The translations under genes and the position numbers were made by a program. From Methylosinus sp. Ce-a6 (GTDB lineage Bacteria > Pseudomonadota > Alphaproteobacteria > Rhizobiales > Beijerinckiaceae), in assembly GCF_009811655.1 (NCBI RefSeq), contig NZ_BGJX01000020.1:1-64000 (forward strand): a DNA stretch of 64,000 nucleotides, read 5' to 3'. Positions 52,071 to 63,750 of this stretch are shown piece by piece. Below the pieces are notes generated by a model. It did not search any database and was not told the DNA's origin. It saw nothing but the letters and a program-made list of their open reading frames with translations. The first letter of the stretch is position 1, and every line of letters starts with the position of its first letter.

Positions 52071-52301
52071 GTGGCGTCTATCCCATTCGAGCCTTGTCCG
52101 GGCCGAGCTCCGCCGCCGCGCGTGTCGCGCGCGCGAGTTCGATTTCTTTTAAAGAATGCGTCGCGTTCCGCCGCTGCGCCGCGACCCTTTGCGGCGGTTA
52201 GCGCCGTTCTCGGGGGCCCCGGGCGAACCTCGCTCGCGCATAATGAGCATAGCAGCCCTCACAGCTGTCGCATCCATTCGAAAGGCAAGATATATGCCGT
52301 C

Positions 52302-52874
52302 CTATTCGCCGCCCGGCGCGTCGATCCATCCGATATGGTCGTCGCTGCGCCGATAGACAACATTGAGCCGGCCCGTGTCGGCGTTGCGGAAAACCACCAC
52401 TGGCGCGCCGGTCAGATCGAGATCGAGCACCGCGGCCGAAAGCGCTAGCCGGCGCAGCCGCGATGTCGCTTCGGCGACGATGGTCGGCGCAAAGTCCTTG
52501 GGCGCGTCCTGCTCCTGATCCGGCGCCTCCAGCACATAGCTCAGGGCGACCTCGCCCTCGCCCTCGCGGGCGACGATCGGGTGATGATCCTTCAGGCGGC
52601 TCTTGTAGCGCCGCAGGCGCTTCTCGATGCGGTCGGCGGCCTGGTCGAAGGAGGCGTAGGGCTCCTGGGCGCGGCCGTCGGCTTGAACATCGACGCCAGA
52701 GACCAGATGAAGGCTGCAATCGGTCCGAAAACCAGATCCTTCCGGCGAGATCGTCACATGACCGCTGATCTCGCCGTCGAAGAATTTGCCTGCGGCCGTC
52801 TTTAACCGCTCGGCGACATGGGTCCGCAAGGCTTCGCCGATATTTATGTTCTTGCCCGACACGCGCAACGACAT
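52302..52874 (-). CDS. hpf: Ribosome hibernation promoting factor, long form
   Basis: A 190-residue protein: an N-terminal ribosome-binding domain (1-105: MSLRVSGKNINIGEALRTHV, FDGEISGHVTIS, SFDQAADRIEKRLRRYKSRL) and a C-terminal dimerisation domain (about 130-185: LDLTGAPVVVFRNADTGRLN, YRRSDDHIGWID). The long form makes 100S ribosome dimers in stationary phase. It follows rpoN, as in most proteobacteria, with 280 bases between them in which I see no gene. Confidence 0.95.
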   Translation of the reverse strand: MSLRVSGKNINIGEALRTHVAERLKTAAGKFFDGEISGHVTISPEGSGFRTDCSLHLVSGVDVQADGRAQEPYASFDQAADRIEKRLRRYKSRLKDHHPIVAREGEGEVALSYVLEAPDQEQDAPKDFAPTIVAEATSRLRRLALSAAVLDLDLTGAPVVVFRNADTGRLNVVYRRSDDHIGWIDAPGGE

Positions 52875-53156
52875 GTGAGGTTTGCCTCGTCCATTCGAGC
52901 GCTCGCGGCGGGGCGCGGAAGCGCGTTGCTCAAAAAATCTCGCGGGATGGTCTCGTGAGCATCGAACCGTCGGTCCAGCGTCCGAGCGTCATTCTTGCCC
53001 TTCGAACATGGCGGAAGACGGGCCGACGACACTTTGAGCGTCCGCCCCGTTTCGGCGACAGGCTCTAAGTGTCCCTGCCAATGAAGTCAATGGGCGAGCG
53101 AATTGCTCAATCCTGCGGCGCCCAGGCGCCTCTGCATCGGCGTGGCGCTCGCGCCT

Positions 53157-54731
53157 TCAGAGCGCCGGCGCATTTTCGCGCATCATCGCCTGCTTGGCGC
53201 GGCGGCGGTCCACGGAGGAGGGAATGCGCAGGCTGTCGCGATATTTGGCGACGGTGCGCCGGGCGATGTCTATGTCGATCTCCTTGAGGCGCGCGACGAT
53301 GGCGTCGTCGGACAGCACGTCGAGCGGGCTCTCCTTGTCGATCATCTGCTTGATCTTGTAGCGCACCGCCTCCGCCGAATGCGCTTCGCCGCCGCTCGTC
53401 GTGGCGATGGAGGCCGAGAAGAAATATTTGAGCTCGAATATGCCGCGCGGCGTCATCATATATTTGTTGGAGGTAACGCGCGAAACCGTCGATTCGTGCA
53501 TGCCGATGGCGTCGGCGATGGTGCGCAGATTGAGCGGGCGCAGATGCTCGACGCCTTTGGCGAGGAAAGCGTCCTGCAGCCGCACGATCTCGGAGGCGAC
53601 CTTGAGAATTGTGCGGGAGCGCTGCTCGAGGCTCTTGGTCAGCCAATTGGCGTTCTGCAGGCAGCTCGAGATGAAGGTCTTGTCGCCGTCGCGCTTGGCG
53701 CCGGCGCTCACCCGCGCGGCGTAGGAATGGTTCACCAGCACGCGCGGCAGCGCGTCGGAGTTCAATTCCACCATCCAGCTTCCGTCGGTCGCCGGGCGCA
53801 CGATGACGTCGGCGACGAGCGGCTGGATGGGCGCGCCGCCGAAGGCGCGGCCGGGCTTGGGATCGAGGCGGCGAACCTCCGCCGCCATATCGGCAATGTC
53901 TTCCTCGTCGACGCCGCAGAGACGTGCGAGAGCGGGGAAGTCGCGCTTGGCGAGCAGCGGCAGATTGGCGATGAAGATCTGCATCGCCGGATCGAGACGA
54001 TCGCGCTCGCGCAGCTGTATCGCGAGACATTCCCGCAGGTCGCGCGCGCCGACGCCGGAGGGGTCGAAGGTCTGGATCGTCGCCAGCACGGCGGCGGCGC
54101 GTTCGAAATCGGCCTCGAGACGCGCGGCGATCTCGTTTATGTCCTCGCGCAGATAGCCGGTCTCGTCGATCGCGTCGATGATGGCGTGGCCGATCAGCCT
54201 GTCGCGCGGGTCGGAGGAGGCGAGCGCGAGCTGCTCGGCGAGATGGTCGTGCAGGCTCGCATCGGCGGCGACATAGGCCTCGAGGTTGGGCGTCTCTCCG
54301 TCCCCGCCGACGCCGCTCGCGCCGGTCCAGGAATTGGCCGAGAGGCCCGCGCCCTCGAGCGAGCCGGAGGCGTCGGCGGACGCGCCGCGCTGGCCCTCGA
54401 GCTCGAAGGCGTTTCCGATCTCCGTGCCGAGCTCGGCGGCGAGCTGGCCGGCGTCGACGGCGAGGCTGTCCTGCGCCCAGTCGCCCTCGCGCGGCTCGCC
54501 GACGCCGTCGAAGCCCGTTTCTCCGCCGTCGCCCTCGCCGCGCTCCTGAGGCGCGTCCGGGAAATCGTCCGATTCGACCGCCTCGAGCAGCGGATTGCGC
54601 TCCAGTTCCTCGTGCAGAAAGGCGGAAAGCTCGAGATTGGAGAATTGCAGGAGCTTGATCGCCTGCAAGAGCTGGGGCGTCATCACCAGGGCTTGGCCCT
54701 GACGCATCATCAGTTTGGTGGAAATCGCCAT
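53157..54731 (-). CDS. rpoN: RNA polymerase sigma-54 factor
   Basis: A 524-residue sigma-54. Region I is Gln- and Leu-rich (KLMMRQGQALVMTPQLLQAI). An acidic linker (60-135) follows, then the core-binding region. The DNA-binding part has the helix-turn-helix (HESTVSRVTSNKYM) and the RpoN box ARRTVAKYRDSL near the end. It needs enhancer-binding ATPases to open promoters and serves nitrogen and other functions. It is 176 bases after lptB on the same strand. Confidence 0.97.
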   Translation of the reverse strand: MAISTKLMMRQGQALVMTPQLLQAIKLLQFSNLELSAFLHEELERNPLLEAVESDDFPDAPQERGEGDGGETGFDGVGEPREGDWAQDSLAVDAGQLAAELGTEIGNAFELEGQRGASADASGSLEGAGLSANSWTGASGVGGDGETPNLEAYVAADASLHDHLAEQLALASSDPRDRLIGHAIIDAIDETGYLREDINEIAARLEADFERAAAVLATIQTFDPSGVGARDLRECLAIQLRERDRLDPAMQIFIANLPLLAKRDFPALARLCGVDEEDIADMAAEVRRLDPKPGRAFGGAPIQPLVADVIVRPATDGSWMVELNSDALPRVLVNHSYAARVSAGAKRDGDKTFISSCLQNANWLTKSLEQRSRTILKVASEIVRLQDAFLAKGVEHLRPLNLRTIADAIGMHESTVSRVTSNKYMMTPRGIFELKYFFSASIATTSGGEAHSAEAVRYKIKQMIDKESPLDVLSDDAIVARLKEIDIDIARRTVAKYRDSLRIPSSVDRRRAKQAMMRENAPAL

Positions 54732-54907
54732 TTTCCGCCTACTCGAAACTGCCCGCCGTTGCGCGCGGCGCGAAGGTCCGCGCAGCGGCCGTTCTCGGCC
54801 TGTTTCTTGCTTATAGCACGGGGTGGGAACCGGCGCAGGACCATTTATTCGGCGCCCACGGGGAAAACCGCCTAGCGGTTAATCGCTGCGACGCTCCCGC
54901 TCCGCAA

Positions 54908-55870
54908 TCACATGCGGAAATCTTCGCCGAGATAGATGCGCCGCACGTCCGCATGCGCGACGATCTCTTCGGGCGTTCCCTCGGTCAGCACATGGCCGTT
55001 GTAGATGATGTAGGCGCGGTCGGTCAGACCCAATGTCTCGCGCACGCTGTGGTCGGTGATCAGCACGCCGATGCCGCGCGCCTTCAGATGGCGCACGAGA
55101 TCCTGAATGCCGCCGACGGCGATCGGGTCGATGCCGGCGAAGGGTTCGTCCAGCAGCATGAAAGAGGGGCGGCCGGCGAGCGCGCGGGCGATCTCGCAGC
55201 GCCGCCGCTCGCCGCCCGAGAGCGCGATCGCCGGCGTGCGGCGCAGCCGCTCGAGGCGGAACTCTTCCAGCAGCGCGTCGAGCTCCTGCTCGCGCAGCTT
55301 CTTGTCCGGCTGGGTGATCTCCAGCACGGCGCGAATATTGTCCTCGACGCTGAGGCCCCGGAAAATCGACGCCTCTTGCGGCAGATAGCCGATGCCGAGT
55401 CGCGCGCGGCGATACATGGGCAGGCCGGTGACGTCATAGCCGTCGAGCGCGATTATGCCGCGGTCCGGCTTCACCAGCCCGGTGATCATGTAGAAAACCG
55501 TGGTCTTGCCGGCGCCATTGGGGCCGAGCAGCCCCACCGCCTCGCCGCGCGCGACATGCAGGCTCACATCCTCGACGACGCGGCGGGACTTGTAGGATTT
55601 GGCGAGGTGCTGGACCGACAGCACGCCCTCATGCGCCGACACGCCGTTCTCGACCGCCTCGGACGCCTCGCGCGCCGCGAAACCCGCCGGGGTCTCCTCG
55701 GCGCCTAAATTTTCGGCGCCGTCTCCTTTCCAGACGTCGATTTCGGCCTCGAGGCGGGCCGCAGACCCAGCTTGCGCGGCGCGCCGACGCAGGCGCAGCC
55801 GTTCCGCGATCCGGGCCAGCAGGCCGGATCCACCGGAATCGCGCGCGGAAATGTCGGATCGGAAGCTCAA
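54908..55870 (-). CDS. lptB: LPS export ABC transporter ATPase LptB, with N-terminal extension
   Basis: A 320-residue protein. Residues 82-320 are LptB, which powers LPS transport through LptFGC: LLGPNGAGKTTVFYMITGLV (Walker A), IGYLPQEASIFRGLSV (Q-loop), IALSGGERRRCEIARAL (signature), FMLLDEPFAGIDP (Walker B), VLITDHSVRETL (H-loop). The first 80 residues are an extra polar, helical segment. There is no in-frame ATG at the usual start, though GTG codons exist there. lptC and lptA, normally just upstream, are missing and leuD is there instead. Confidence 0.95.
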   Translation of the reverse strand: MSFRSDISARDSGGSGLLARIAERLRLRRRAAQAGSAARLEAEIDVWKGDGAENLGAEETPAGFAAREASEAVENGVSAHEGVLSVQHLAKSYKSRRVVEDVSLHVARGEAVGLLGPNGAGKTTVFYMITGLVKPDRGIIALDGYDVTGLPMYRRARLGIGYLPQEASIFRGLSVEDNIRAVLEITQPDKKLREQELDALLEEFRLERLRRTPAIALSGGERRRCEIARALAGRPSFMLLDEPFAGIDPIAVGGIQDLVRHLKARGIGVLITDHSVRETLGLTDRAYIIYNGHVLTEGTPEEIVAHADVRRIYLGEDFRM

Positions 55871-55984
55871 GCCTGGGCGCCCTCACGAGAGAAACGGAAC
55901 GCGAGGATCGCGCCGTCTCGCCGCGATCCTAAGCCTGCCCGACAAAAAACCCTCGTTACTTTTTTGCAATCCAGAAAGCCGCGA

Positions 55985-56590
55985 TCAGGCCCAGGGACGG
56001 GCCGCCGCCGACTTCGCCTCGAAGGCGTCGATCGCGCTCCCCTTCTGCAGGGTGAGGCCGATGTCGTCGAGACCCTCGAGCAGGCAGTGCTTGCGGAACG
56101 GGTCGATCTCGAATTTCACGACGCCGCCATCCGGGCCGCGGATCTCCTGGGAGGGAAGGTCGATCGTCAGCGTGGCGTTGGCGCCGCGGGCGGCGTCGTC
56201 CATGAGCTTGTCGAGATCGGCCTGCGCGACCTTGATCGGCAGAATGCCGTTCTTGAAGCAGTTATTATAGAAGATGTCGGCGAAGCTCGTGGAGATCACC
56301 GCCTTCACGCCGAAGTCCAGCAGCGCCCAGGGGGCGTGCTCGCGCGACGAGCCGCAGCCGAAATTGTCGCCCGCCACCAATATTCTGGCGCCGCGATAGG
56401 CCGGCTTGTTGAGAACGAAATCGGGATTCTCCGATCCGTCGTCCCTATAGCGCAGCTCCGAGAAGAGGCCCTTGCCGAGGCCGGTGCGGGCGATCGTCTT
56501 CAGATATTGCTTGGGGATGATCATGTCGGTGTCGACATTCATGATCGGCAGCGGCGCGGCGACGCCGGTCAGGGTGACGAATTTTTCCAT
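55985..56590 (-). CDS. leuD: 3-isopropylmalate dehydratase small subunit
   Basis: The 201-residue LeuD forms isopropylmalate isomerase with LeuC in leucine synthesis. Motifs are [37 protein letters not shown] and [23 protein letters not shown] 56590 (MEKFVTLTG) is the usual start; the longer open frame includes a tandem repeat that is unlikely to be coding. leuC is not in the window. Confidence 0.96.
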   Translation of the reverse strand: MEKFVTLTGVAAPLPIMNVDTDMIIPKQYLKTIARTGLGKGLFSELRYRDDGSENPDFVLNKPAYRGARILVAGDNFGCGSSREHAPWALLDFGVKAVISTSFADIFYNNCFKNGILPIKVAQADLDKLMDDAARGANATLTIDLPSQEIRGPDGGVVKFEIDPFRKHCLLEGLDDIGLTLQKGSAIDAFEAKSAAARPWA

Positions 56591-56634
56591 GCGGAGTGTC
56601 CTGGTGGGCGGAGTGTCCTGGCGGAGTGTCCTGG
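56591..56634. repeat. Three tandem copies of GCGGAGTGTCCTGG before leuD
   Basis: Copies start at 56591, 56608 and 56621. They abut the leuD start codon, so on the coding strand they form the leuD leader (CCAGGACACTCCGC units). They contain no good ribosome site beyond the CTCC/GGAG pairing. Confidence 0.75.
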
Positions 56635-56713
56635 CGGCCGGGCGCGACGCGCGCTTTGACGAAACTGCCGCGCCCTTTACCAAATCGCCGGACAAGGCGC
56701 AAAGCGGCGCCGC

Positions 56714-57445
56714 TCAGCCTTCCGTCAGGGCGAGCAGAATGTCCGCGTACCAGGCGCAATTGAGCCCGAGCGCCTCGTCCTGCCGGGCGTCGCGGCCGAC
56801 GTCGAGCCGCGCCGAATGGACGCCGAGCAGCGTCCAGGGCAGATCGCCCTGCCCCGCCTCCAGCGCCGGCGCGCGGGCGACGACCGGCGCGCCGCTCGCG
56901 CCCCTATGGGTGCGCGCGTCGGTCAGAAAATATCCCTGGCCCTGGAAGCGCAGGCCGAAGGAGGAGGCCACGACCCCCTGCCGCGCCACCGGCATGTGGT
57001 GCAATGTGTCGTGAAAGCCGAGCGGAAAGCCGAGAATCAGCACAGAGGAGCCGATCTCGACCTGATCGAAGCCGCCGGGAAGATTGGCCGGGGTGAAGGC
57101 CCGGTAGATGGTCGGCTCCGGCAGAGCCTGCCGTTCGATCTCGATCGCCGCCACATCCACTTCCCCGCCGGCGTCGACGCCCTGGCGCCAGACGCTCTTG
57201 CCATCCTCATAGAGCGGGATCGAGAAGCCCGTCGACTTGGCCATATTCTCGGCGTCGATATGCAGCTCGATCTCGATGCGGTCGGGAAAATGCCCGCTCG
57301 CCGCATCGCTCAGCACATGGCGGCTCGTCACCAGGAACAGGCGCTCGCCACGCTCGAAGAAGAAGCCGCTGGCGTTGGTCAGCGGAGTTTGCCCGTCGAA
57401 GGTGCAGACGCGCGCGGTGGTGAGAATCAAAGGTTCGATCGTCAT
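56714..57445 (-). CDS. Trypsin-like serine protease domain protein
   Basis: A 243-residue protein with a chymotrypsin-fold pattern: LFLVTSRHVLSD (His), GGEVDVAAIEIERQ (Asp), VLILGFPLGFHDTLHH and THRGASGAPVVA (Ser). There is no signal peptide from ATG 57445 (MTIEPLILTTARV), so the protein is probably cytosolic, unusual for this fold. An in-frame ATG at 57475 is an alternative. Its substrate is unknown. It sits alone between leuD and the methyltransferase gene. Confidence 0.78.
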   Translation of the reverse strand: MTIEPLILTTARVCTFDGQTPLTNASGFFFERGERLFLVTSRHVLSDAASGHFPDRIEIELHIDAENMAKSTGFSIPLYEDGKSVWRQGVDAGGEVDVAAIEIERQALPEPTIYRAFTPANLPGGFDQVEIGSSVLILGFPLGFHDTLHHMPVARQGVVASSFGLRFQGQGYFLTDARTHRGASGAPVVARAPALEAGQGDLPWTLLGVHSARLDVGRDARQDEALGLNCAWYADILLALTEG

Positions 57446-57527
57446 CGGCGGCCCGGTCTCCCTTCCGGGAGACATGGCGGTCGCGCACCGGCGCGGCAAG
57501 TCGGCGCAGCAAGTCGGCGCTGCGCCC

Positions 57528-58664
57528 TCAAGGGCCGTGATAATCCGGGTCGGGCCTCGCGACCAGAATGCTCGCGACCACCGGCATGGGGTTGTTCAGC
57601 AGGCGGAAGCGGCCGAAGCCCGCCTTTTTCGCGAGCTTCTGCAGCTCGGCCACGGTGCGCGGCTCGCCGCGGCCCATGGCGAGCGTGTAGAAGCCATAAT
57701 AGGCGTCGAGCGGCTCCGCCCCTTCGACGCCCGACATGGCCTCGACGATGAGCAGCGTCCCGTCGCGCGGCAGGGCGCGGCGCACATTGCGCAAGAGCTC
57801 CAGCGCGGACGCGTCGTCATGATCGTGGACGATGCGAATCAGCGTGATCACATCCGCCCCCTTGGGCAGCGGATCGGCGAGGAAATCGCCGGAAAAGAAG
57901 CTCGTGCGCTTGGAGAGCCCCGCGGCGTCGAGCCGGGCGCGGGCGCGCTCGACGACGGCCGGCAGATCGAAGAGCATCAGCTGCAATCTCGGCGCGCGCG
58001 CCGCCGCGGCGGCGAGAAAGGCGCCTTCGCCGCCGCCGACGTCGAGCAGCGTCTTGTGGCGGCGGATCGGATAGACGTCGAGCAGCTCCTGCGCGACCAG
58101 CGGCTGCGAGGCCGCCATCAGCGCGCTATAGGGCGCGACCTCCTCGCCCGTGAGCTCGGCCGGGTTTTCGGCGCCGGAATAGGGCCAATATTCGGCGAGC
58201 CGCGGCTCGGCCGATTCGTCGCCGCGCAACAAAGCGACGGGGTCGGCGAGATCGGCGTAGAGCATGGGCTGATGCGCCACGAGCGAGAGCGCCGCCTCAT
58301 TGCCGACGAGCGCGGCGCCGAGATCGCCGAGGCCGAAGCGCCCCTTGCCGCGCCGCTCGACGAGGCCGAGCGAGGCGGCGGCGTCGAGCAGCCGGGCGGC
58401 GGCGTCGGTCGAGAGCTCGAGCTTTTGCGCGATCTCATCCAGGTCGCGCGGCTGTTCCAGCAGCAGCTCCAGGAGCTTCAGCTTCACACAGGCCAGCAGC
58501 ACCTGCGAATAGACGAAGCCGGCGCAAAGATCGAGCATGGCGCGCGCGCGCCGGCGCGCCGCGGCCCGGGTCAGCGGATGGGCGGCGGCGAGCCGCTGAA
58601 AGCGTGGGCTCGACGCCAGCCGGTCCCTGAGACGCCGCAGCCTGTCCCGGAAGAACTGCCCCAT
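57528..58664 (-). CDS. SAM-dependent O-methyltransferase (family 2, CrtF-like)
   Basis: A 378-residue protein with the two-part layout of family 2 O-methyltransferases: an N-terminal winged-helix dimerisation domain (LELLLEQPRDLDEIAQKLEL, GLVERRGKGRFGLGDLGAAL) and a Rossmann domain with TLLDVGGGEGAFLAA, LMLFDLPAVVERAR and LIRIVHDHDD, where the HD pair is near the catalytic histidine. Closest in pattern to carotenoid CrtF and related enzymes. No carotenoid genes are nearby, so the substrate is unknown. Start ATG 58664; ATG 58703 is possible. Confidence 0.82.
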   Translation of the reverse strand: MGQFFRDRLRRLRDRLASSPRFQRLAAAHPLTRAAARRRARAMLDLCAGFVYSQVLLACVKLKLLELLLEQPRDLDEIAQKLELSTDAAARLLDAAASLGLVERRGKGRFGLGDLGAALVGNEAALSLVAHQPMLYADLADPVALLRGDESAEPRLAEYWPYSGAENPAELTGEEVAPYSALMAASQPLVAQELLDVYPIRRHKTLLDVGGGEGAFLAAAAARAPRLQLMLFDLPAVVERARARLDAAGLSKRTSFFSGDFLADPLPKGADVITLIRIVHDHDDASALELLRNVRRALPRDGTLLIVEAMSGVEGAEPLDAYYGFYTLAMGRGEPRTVAELQKLAKKAGFGRFRLLNNPMPVVASILVARPDPDYHGP

Positions 58665-58804
58665 AACGCCGCCCAGGATTTTTCTCGAAAGACCGGTTCC
58701 CACTTTTTCGAAATCCTGCTTAGCCCAAAAGCGGCGCCTCGGAAACGGCGATTATCCCCGGCTCGGGCGTTTGACCCGCGGGGGGCCGCGGGATCATCGC
58801 CGCC

Positions 58805-59992
58805 ATGCGCTTCGACGCTCTCGACCGGCTCAACTTCTTCCTCGCCGATGTGCGCGGCGGGCTCGGGCCCTACATCGGGGTCTTTCTCTTCACGCAGGCG
58901 CATTGGAGCCAGGCGGCGATCGGCGCCGTGCTCACGGTCAGCGGGCTCGTCGGCATCGCCGCCCATCCCGCCGTCGGCGCCTTCATCGACCGCACGCGCG
59001 CCAAGCGCGAGCTGCTGGTTCTCTCGAGCTTTGTCCTCTGCGCCTGCGGGCTCGCCATCATTCACGCGCCGAGCGTTCCGGTCGTCGTCGCGGCGGATGT
59101 GGTCATGGCGACGCTCGGCGCCGTGTTCGCGCCCACCGTGGCGGCGATCACGCTCGGCCTCTATGGCCGCGAGGCGCTCGCCGAGCGGCTCGGCCGCAAT
59201 GCGGCTTTCGATCGCGCCGGGAATATTTTCATCGCCGGAATCGCGGGCTTCGTCGGCGTTCTCGCCGCGCAGACGGCGCCCTTCTATCTGGCGCCGATCT
59301 TCGCCGCGCTCGCCGCGCGGGCGGCCTTCGACATTCGCGCCTCGGCGATCGATCATCGACGCGCCCGCGGGCTCGAGGACGTCGATCCCGCGCATCCGCC
59401 GCAGCCCGGTCGGCTGCGCGATCTCCTGCATTACCGCACGCTGGTCGTCTATGCGGCGGCGGCGGCGCTGTTCAACTTCGCCAATGCGCCGACGCTGTCG
59501 CTCATCGCGCAGAGGCTCGCTTCGGAAAATCCGGGGCTCGAGAGCGGCGTCACCTCGGCGGCGATCATCCTCGCGCAGCTCTCGACGATCGCTATGGCGC
59601 TGCTCGTCGAGCGCGCCGACCTCATCGGCCGAAAGCCGCTCATCGTGCTCGCCTTCACGGCGCTCTTCGCGCGCGATCTCGCCTGCGTCTTCGCCGAGAC
59701 GCCACTGCCTCTGCTCGCCGCGCAATTGCTCGACGGCGTCGGCGGCGGCTTGTTCGACGCGCTGCTGCCGCTCGTGCTCGCCGACATCATGCGCGGCACC
59801 GGCCATTACAGCCTCGCGCGCGGCGGCCTCGGATTCGTGCAGGGTGTGGGCGGCGCGACGAGCCTTTCCGTCGCGGGCTTCATCGTCACGGCGAGCGGCT
59901 ACGCCGCGGGCTTTCTGACGCTCGCGCTGATCGCGCTCGCCGGGCTCGCGCTGGTCGTCGTCGCCATGCCGGAGACGGGGCCGAAGGGATGA
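58805..59992 (+). CDS. Major facilitator superfamily transporter
   Basis: A 395-residue protein with about 12 membrane helices in two halves. The first loop motif is AAHPAVGAFIDRTRAKRELL, matching the MFS GxLxDRxGRR motif, and its equivalent in the second half is LVERADLIGRKPLIVLAF. Residues 190-215 form the central loop. A final GFVQGVGGATSLSVAGFIVT fits the drug/H+ antiporter type, but the substrate cannot be told. It is divergent from the methyltransferase gene and convergent with the next small gene. Confidence 0.88.
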   Translation: MRFDALDRLNFFLADVRGGLGPYIGVFLFTQAHWSQAAIGAVLTVSGLVGIAAHPAVGAFIDRTRAKRELLVLSSFVLCACGLAIIHAPSVPVVVAADVVMATLGAVFAPTVAAITLGLYGREALAERLGRNAAFDRAGNIFIAGIAGFVGVLAAQTAPFYLAPIFAALAARAAFDIRASAIDHRRARGLEDVDPAHPPQPGRLRDLLHYRTLVVYAAAAALFNFANAPTLSLIAQRLASENPGLESGVTSAAIILAQLSTIAMALLVERADLIGRKPLIVLAFTALFARDLACVFAETPLPLLAAQLLDGVGGGLFDALLPLVLADIMRGTGHYSLARGGLGFVQGVGGATSLSVAGFIVTASGYAAGFLTLALIALAGLALVVVAMPETGPKG

Positions 59993-59998
59993 CCCCTC

Positions 59999-60496
59999 TC
60001 AGGCCGTTCCCGGCGCGAAGCCTTCCTCGAGGCCGAGCAGCTCGAGCAGCGACTTGCGGCGCTTGCGGTCGCGCTTTTGCGGCGGCTTGCGATTGTAATA
60101 GTCGAACAGCACCTCGCGATAGAGCTTCACCACCTGCTTCTCATCGAGGCCGAACAGCAGATTCGCGGCGACGCGCAGCAGCAGGTACACCGTGCATTCA
60201 AACAGGAAAGCGCTCGGATGCGTGAACAGCACCGGCAGCGCCGAAGCGATGACCGCGCCATAGAGCGAGGCGATCGCATAGCGCGGATTGACGCGCGCCC
60301 ACAGGAAAAGCCGCAGCAATTCGCGATAGCCGACGACGTTGACGAGCGCCGAGTAGAGCTCGACGCTGAATGCGCTTTCCTGGAAGTCGACGATCGCGCG
60401 GGCGAGGGTGACGATCGCCACGATCGAGTAGAAAATCGTGTCGCAGCGGCGAAGGCACAGCTCGTAAATGTCGTCGAGCAATTGATTCTTTCTCAT
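59999..60496 (-). CDS. Small membrane protein, unknown function
   Basis: A 165-residue protein starting MRKNQLLDDIYELCLRRCDT. Three to four hydrophobic helices (IFYSIVAIVTLARAIVDF, YAIASLYGAVIASALPVLFT, FECTVYLLLRVAANLLFGL) are followed by a strongly basic tail (NRKPPQKRDRKRRKS). I recognise no family. The basic tail suggests that the C-terminus is cytoplasmic. An earlier start at 60592 is possible, but the extra residues look non-coding. Confidence 0.65.
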   Translation of the reverse strand: MRKNQLLDDIYELCLRRCDTIFYSIVAIVTLARAIVDFQESAFSVELYSALVNVVGYRELLRLFLWARVNPRYAIASLYGAVIASALPVLFTHPSAFLFECTVYLLLRVAANLLFGLDEKQVVKLYREVLFDYYNRKPPQKRDRKRRKSLLELLGLEEGFAPGTA

Positions 60497-60819
60497 CTCG
60501 GCTCCTCGAGGCGTTGGGGTCGCGCCGTCTAGAAGAGCCGCAAATCCGGCGCCGACCAGTGGTTCGCCAGGATGAAATTCAGCTCGCAGCATGCGCGTCG
60601 CTCCTGTAATACGTGGGCCTTCGAAACGATCTGCGACCAGTTGTCGCGGCCGCGCGGCGCCGCGTCGCAGAGCTCTCTACGCGTTCGGCGCCGAAAAGGC
60701 GGGCGCCCTGGCGCCCCGGCGCGCCGAGCGCCATAGCCTCGGGCGCGAAATAAGGTCATATTCGCGAACAACGCAGACGGCGCGCCAATGCGCCGCGGTC
60801 ACCCGAGGGAACGCTCGAT

Positions 60820-62750
<1,931 letters not shown>

Positions 62751-62754
<4 letters not shown>

Positions 62755-63650
62755 GGCCGGAGACGGGCGAGCCAGTCTCTCTGCGGTGTGACATGGAAAC
62801 GGGAGCCTTCATCGATGAAGCGGGCGGCGTGACTCTTTCGGGCGGCGTTGATCCGGCGCCGTGGTGGAGCTTCACGAAGACCGTTCTGGCAATCGCCGCT
62901 CTCCGTTTGGTGGAGAGCGGCGCGCTGAGCTTGAGCGAGCCAATCGCCGGGGCGCGATACGATCTGCGTCAGCTGCTTCGCCATGAAGCGGGGCTACCTG
63001 ACTACGGCTCCTCGCCCCGTTATCGGGAGGATGTCGCGGCGGCCAGAGAGCCCTGGCCGGTCGAGCGGCTTCTCGCCGAGATCGAGGCGGATCGGCTGCG
63101 CTACGAGCCCGGAACAGGCTGGGCCTATTCCAATATCGGCTATCTGGAAGTCGCGCGATCGATCGAGCGCGCGTTCGGGTCGCCACTAGCGGCGGCGCTT
63201 CGACAGCTCGTATTCGCGCCCGCCGGGCTGACCACCGCTCGCCTGGCGACGACGCCAGCCGATCTCACGGGCGTTCGCATGGGAAGCGCAGGCGATTATC
63301 ATCCGGGTTGGGTCTACCACGGCCTCGTCGTCGGGACTGTGCAGGACGCAGCCCGGCTCCTGTGGACGTTGATGTCGGACGGTCTGATCGGGCGCGACAT
63401 GCGTGTGGCGATGCTCGAAGGGCGCTCTCTGCCGGAGCATCGCAGCGCGCTTCACCCGGATCCGGCGTATGGGCTCGGCCTCATGCTGTCGGCGACCGAT
63501 CCGATGGAACATCCGCTCGGCCATAGCGGCGAGGGGCCCGGCAGCCGGATCGCGGTTTACGCACGTGGCCGAAAGGCGGCTGCGGTCTGGACGGCGTCGC
63601 CGTCGAAGCGTGTCGCCGAGACGGAGGTCTTTCGGTTTCTCGCCGAATGA
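62751..63650 (+). CDS. Beta-lactamase-fold serine hydrolase
   Basis: A 299-residue protein of the class C beta-lactamase/PBP-like superfamily. Motif 1 is [10 protein letters not shown] (Ser40, Lys43). Motif 2 is [10 protein letters not shown] (Tyr126, Asn128), and motif 3 is [10 protein letters not shown] in place of KTG. No signal peptide is seen after GTG 62751, so it is likely a cytosolic esterase or peptidase and not an antibiotic-resistance enzyme. It overlaps the acs stop by 4 bases, so it is cotranslated with acs. Confidence 0.85.
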
Positions 63651-63750
63651 GTCTCGGCCGAGACGTGAGCCGTTGCGCCCGCTTGACAGGGCGCCCTTCT
63701 CGGCGCCACTCGGCCCCCATCTCGAACCAATCAGACGAGGCGAGCAGCGC

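Noticed and set aside
57237..59918. An 893-codon plus-strand frame
   Set aside because: It runs across the opposite-strand protease and methyltransferase genes and the out-of-frame MFS gene; the translation is Ser/Arg/Ala low-complexity sequence.
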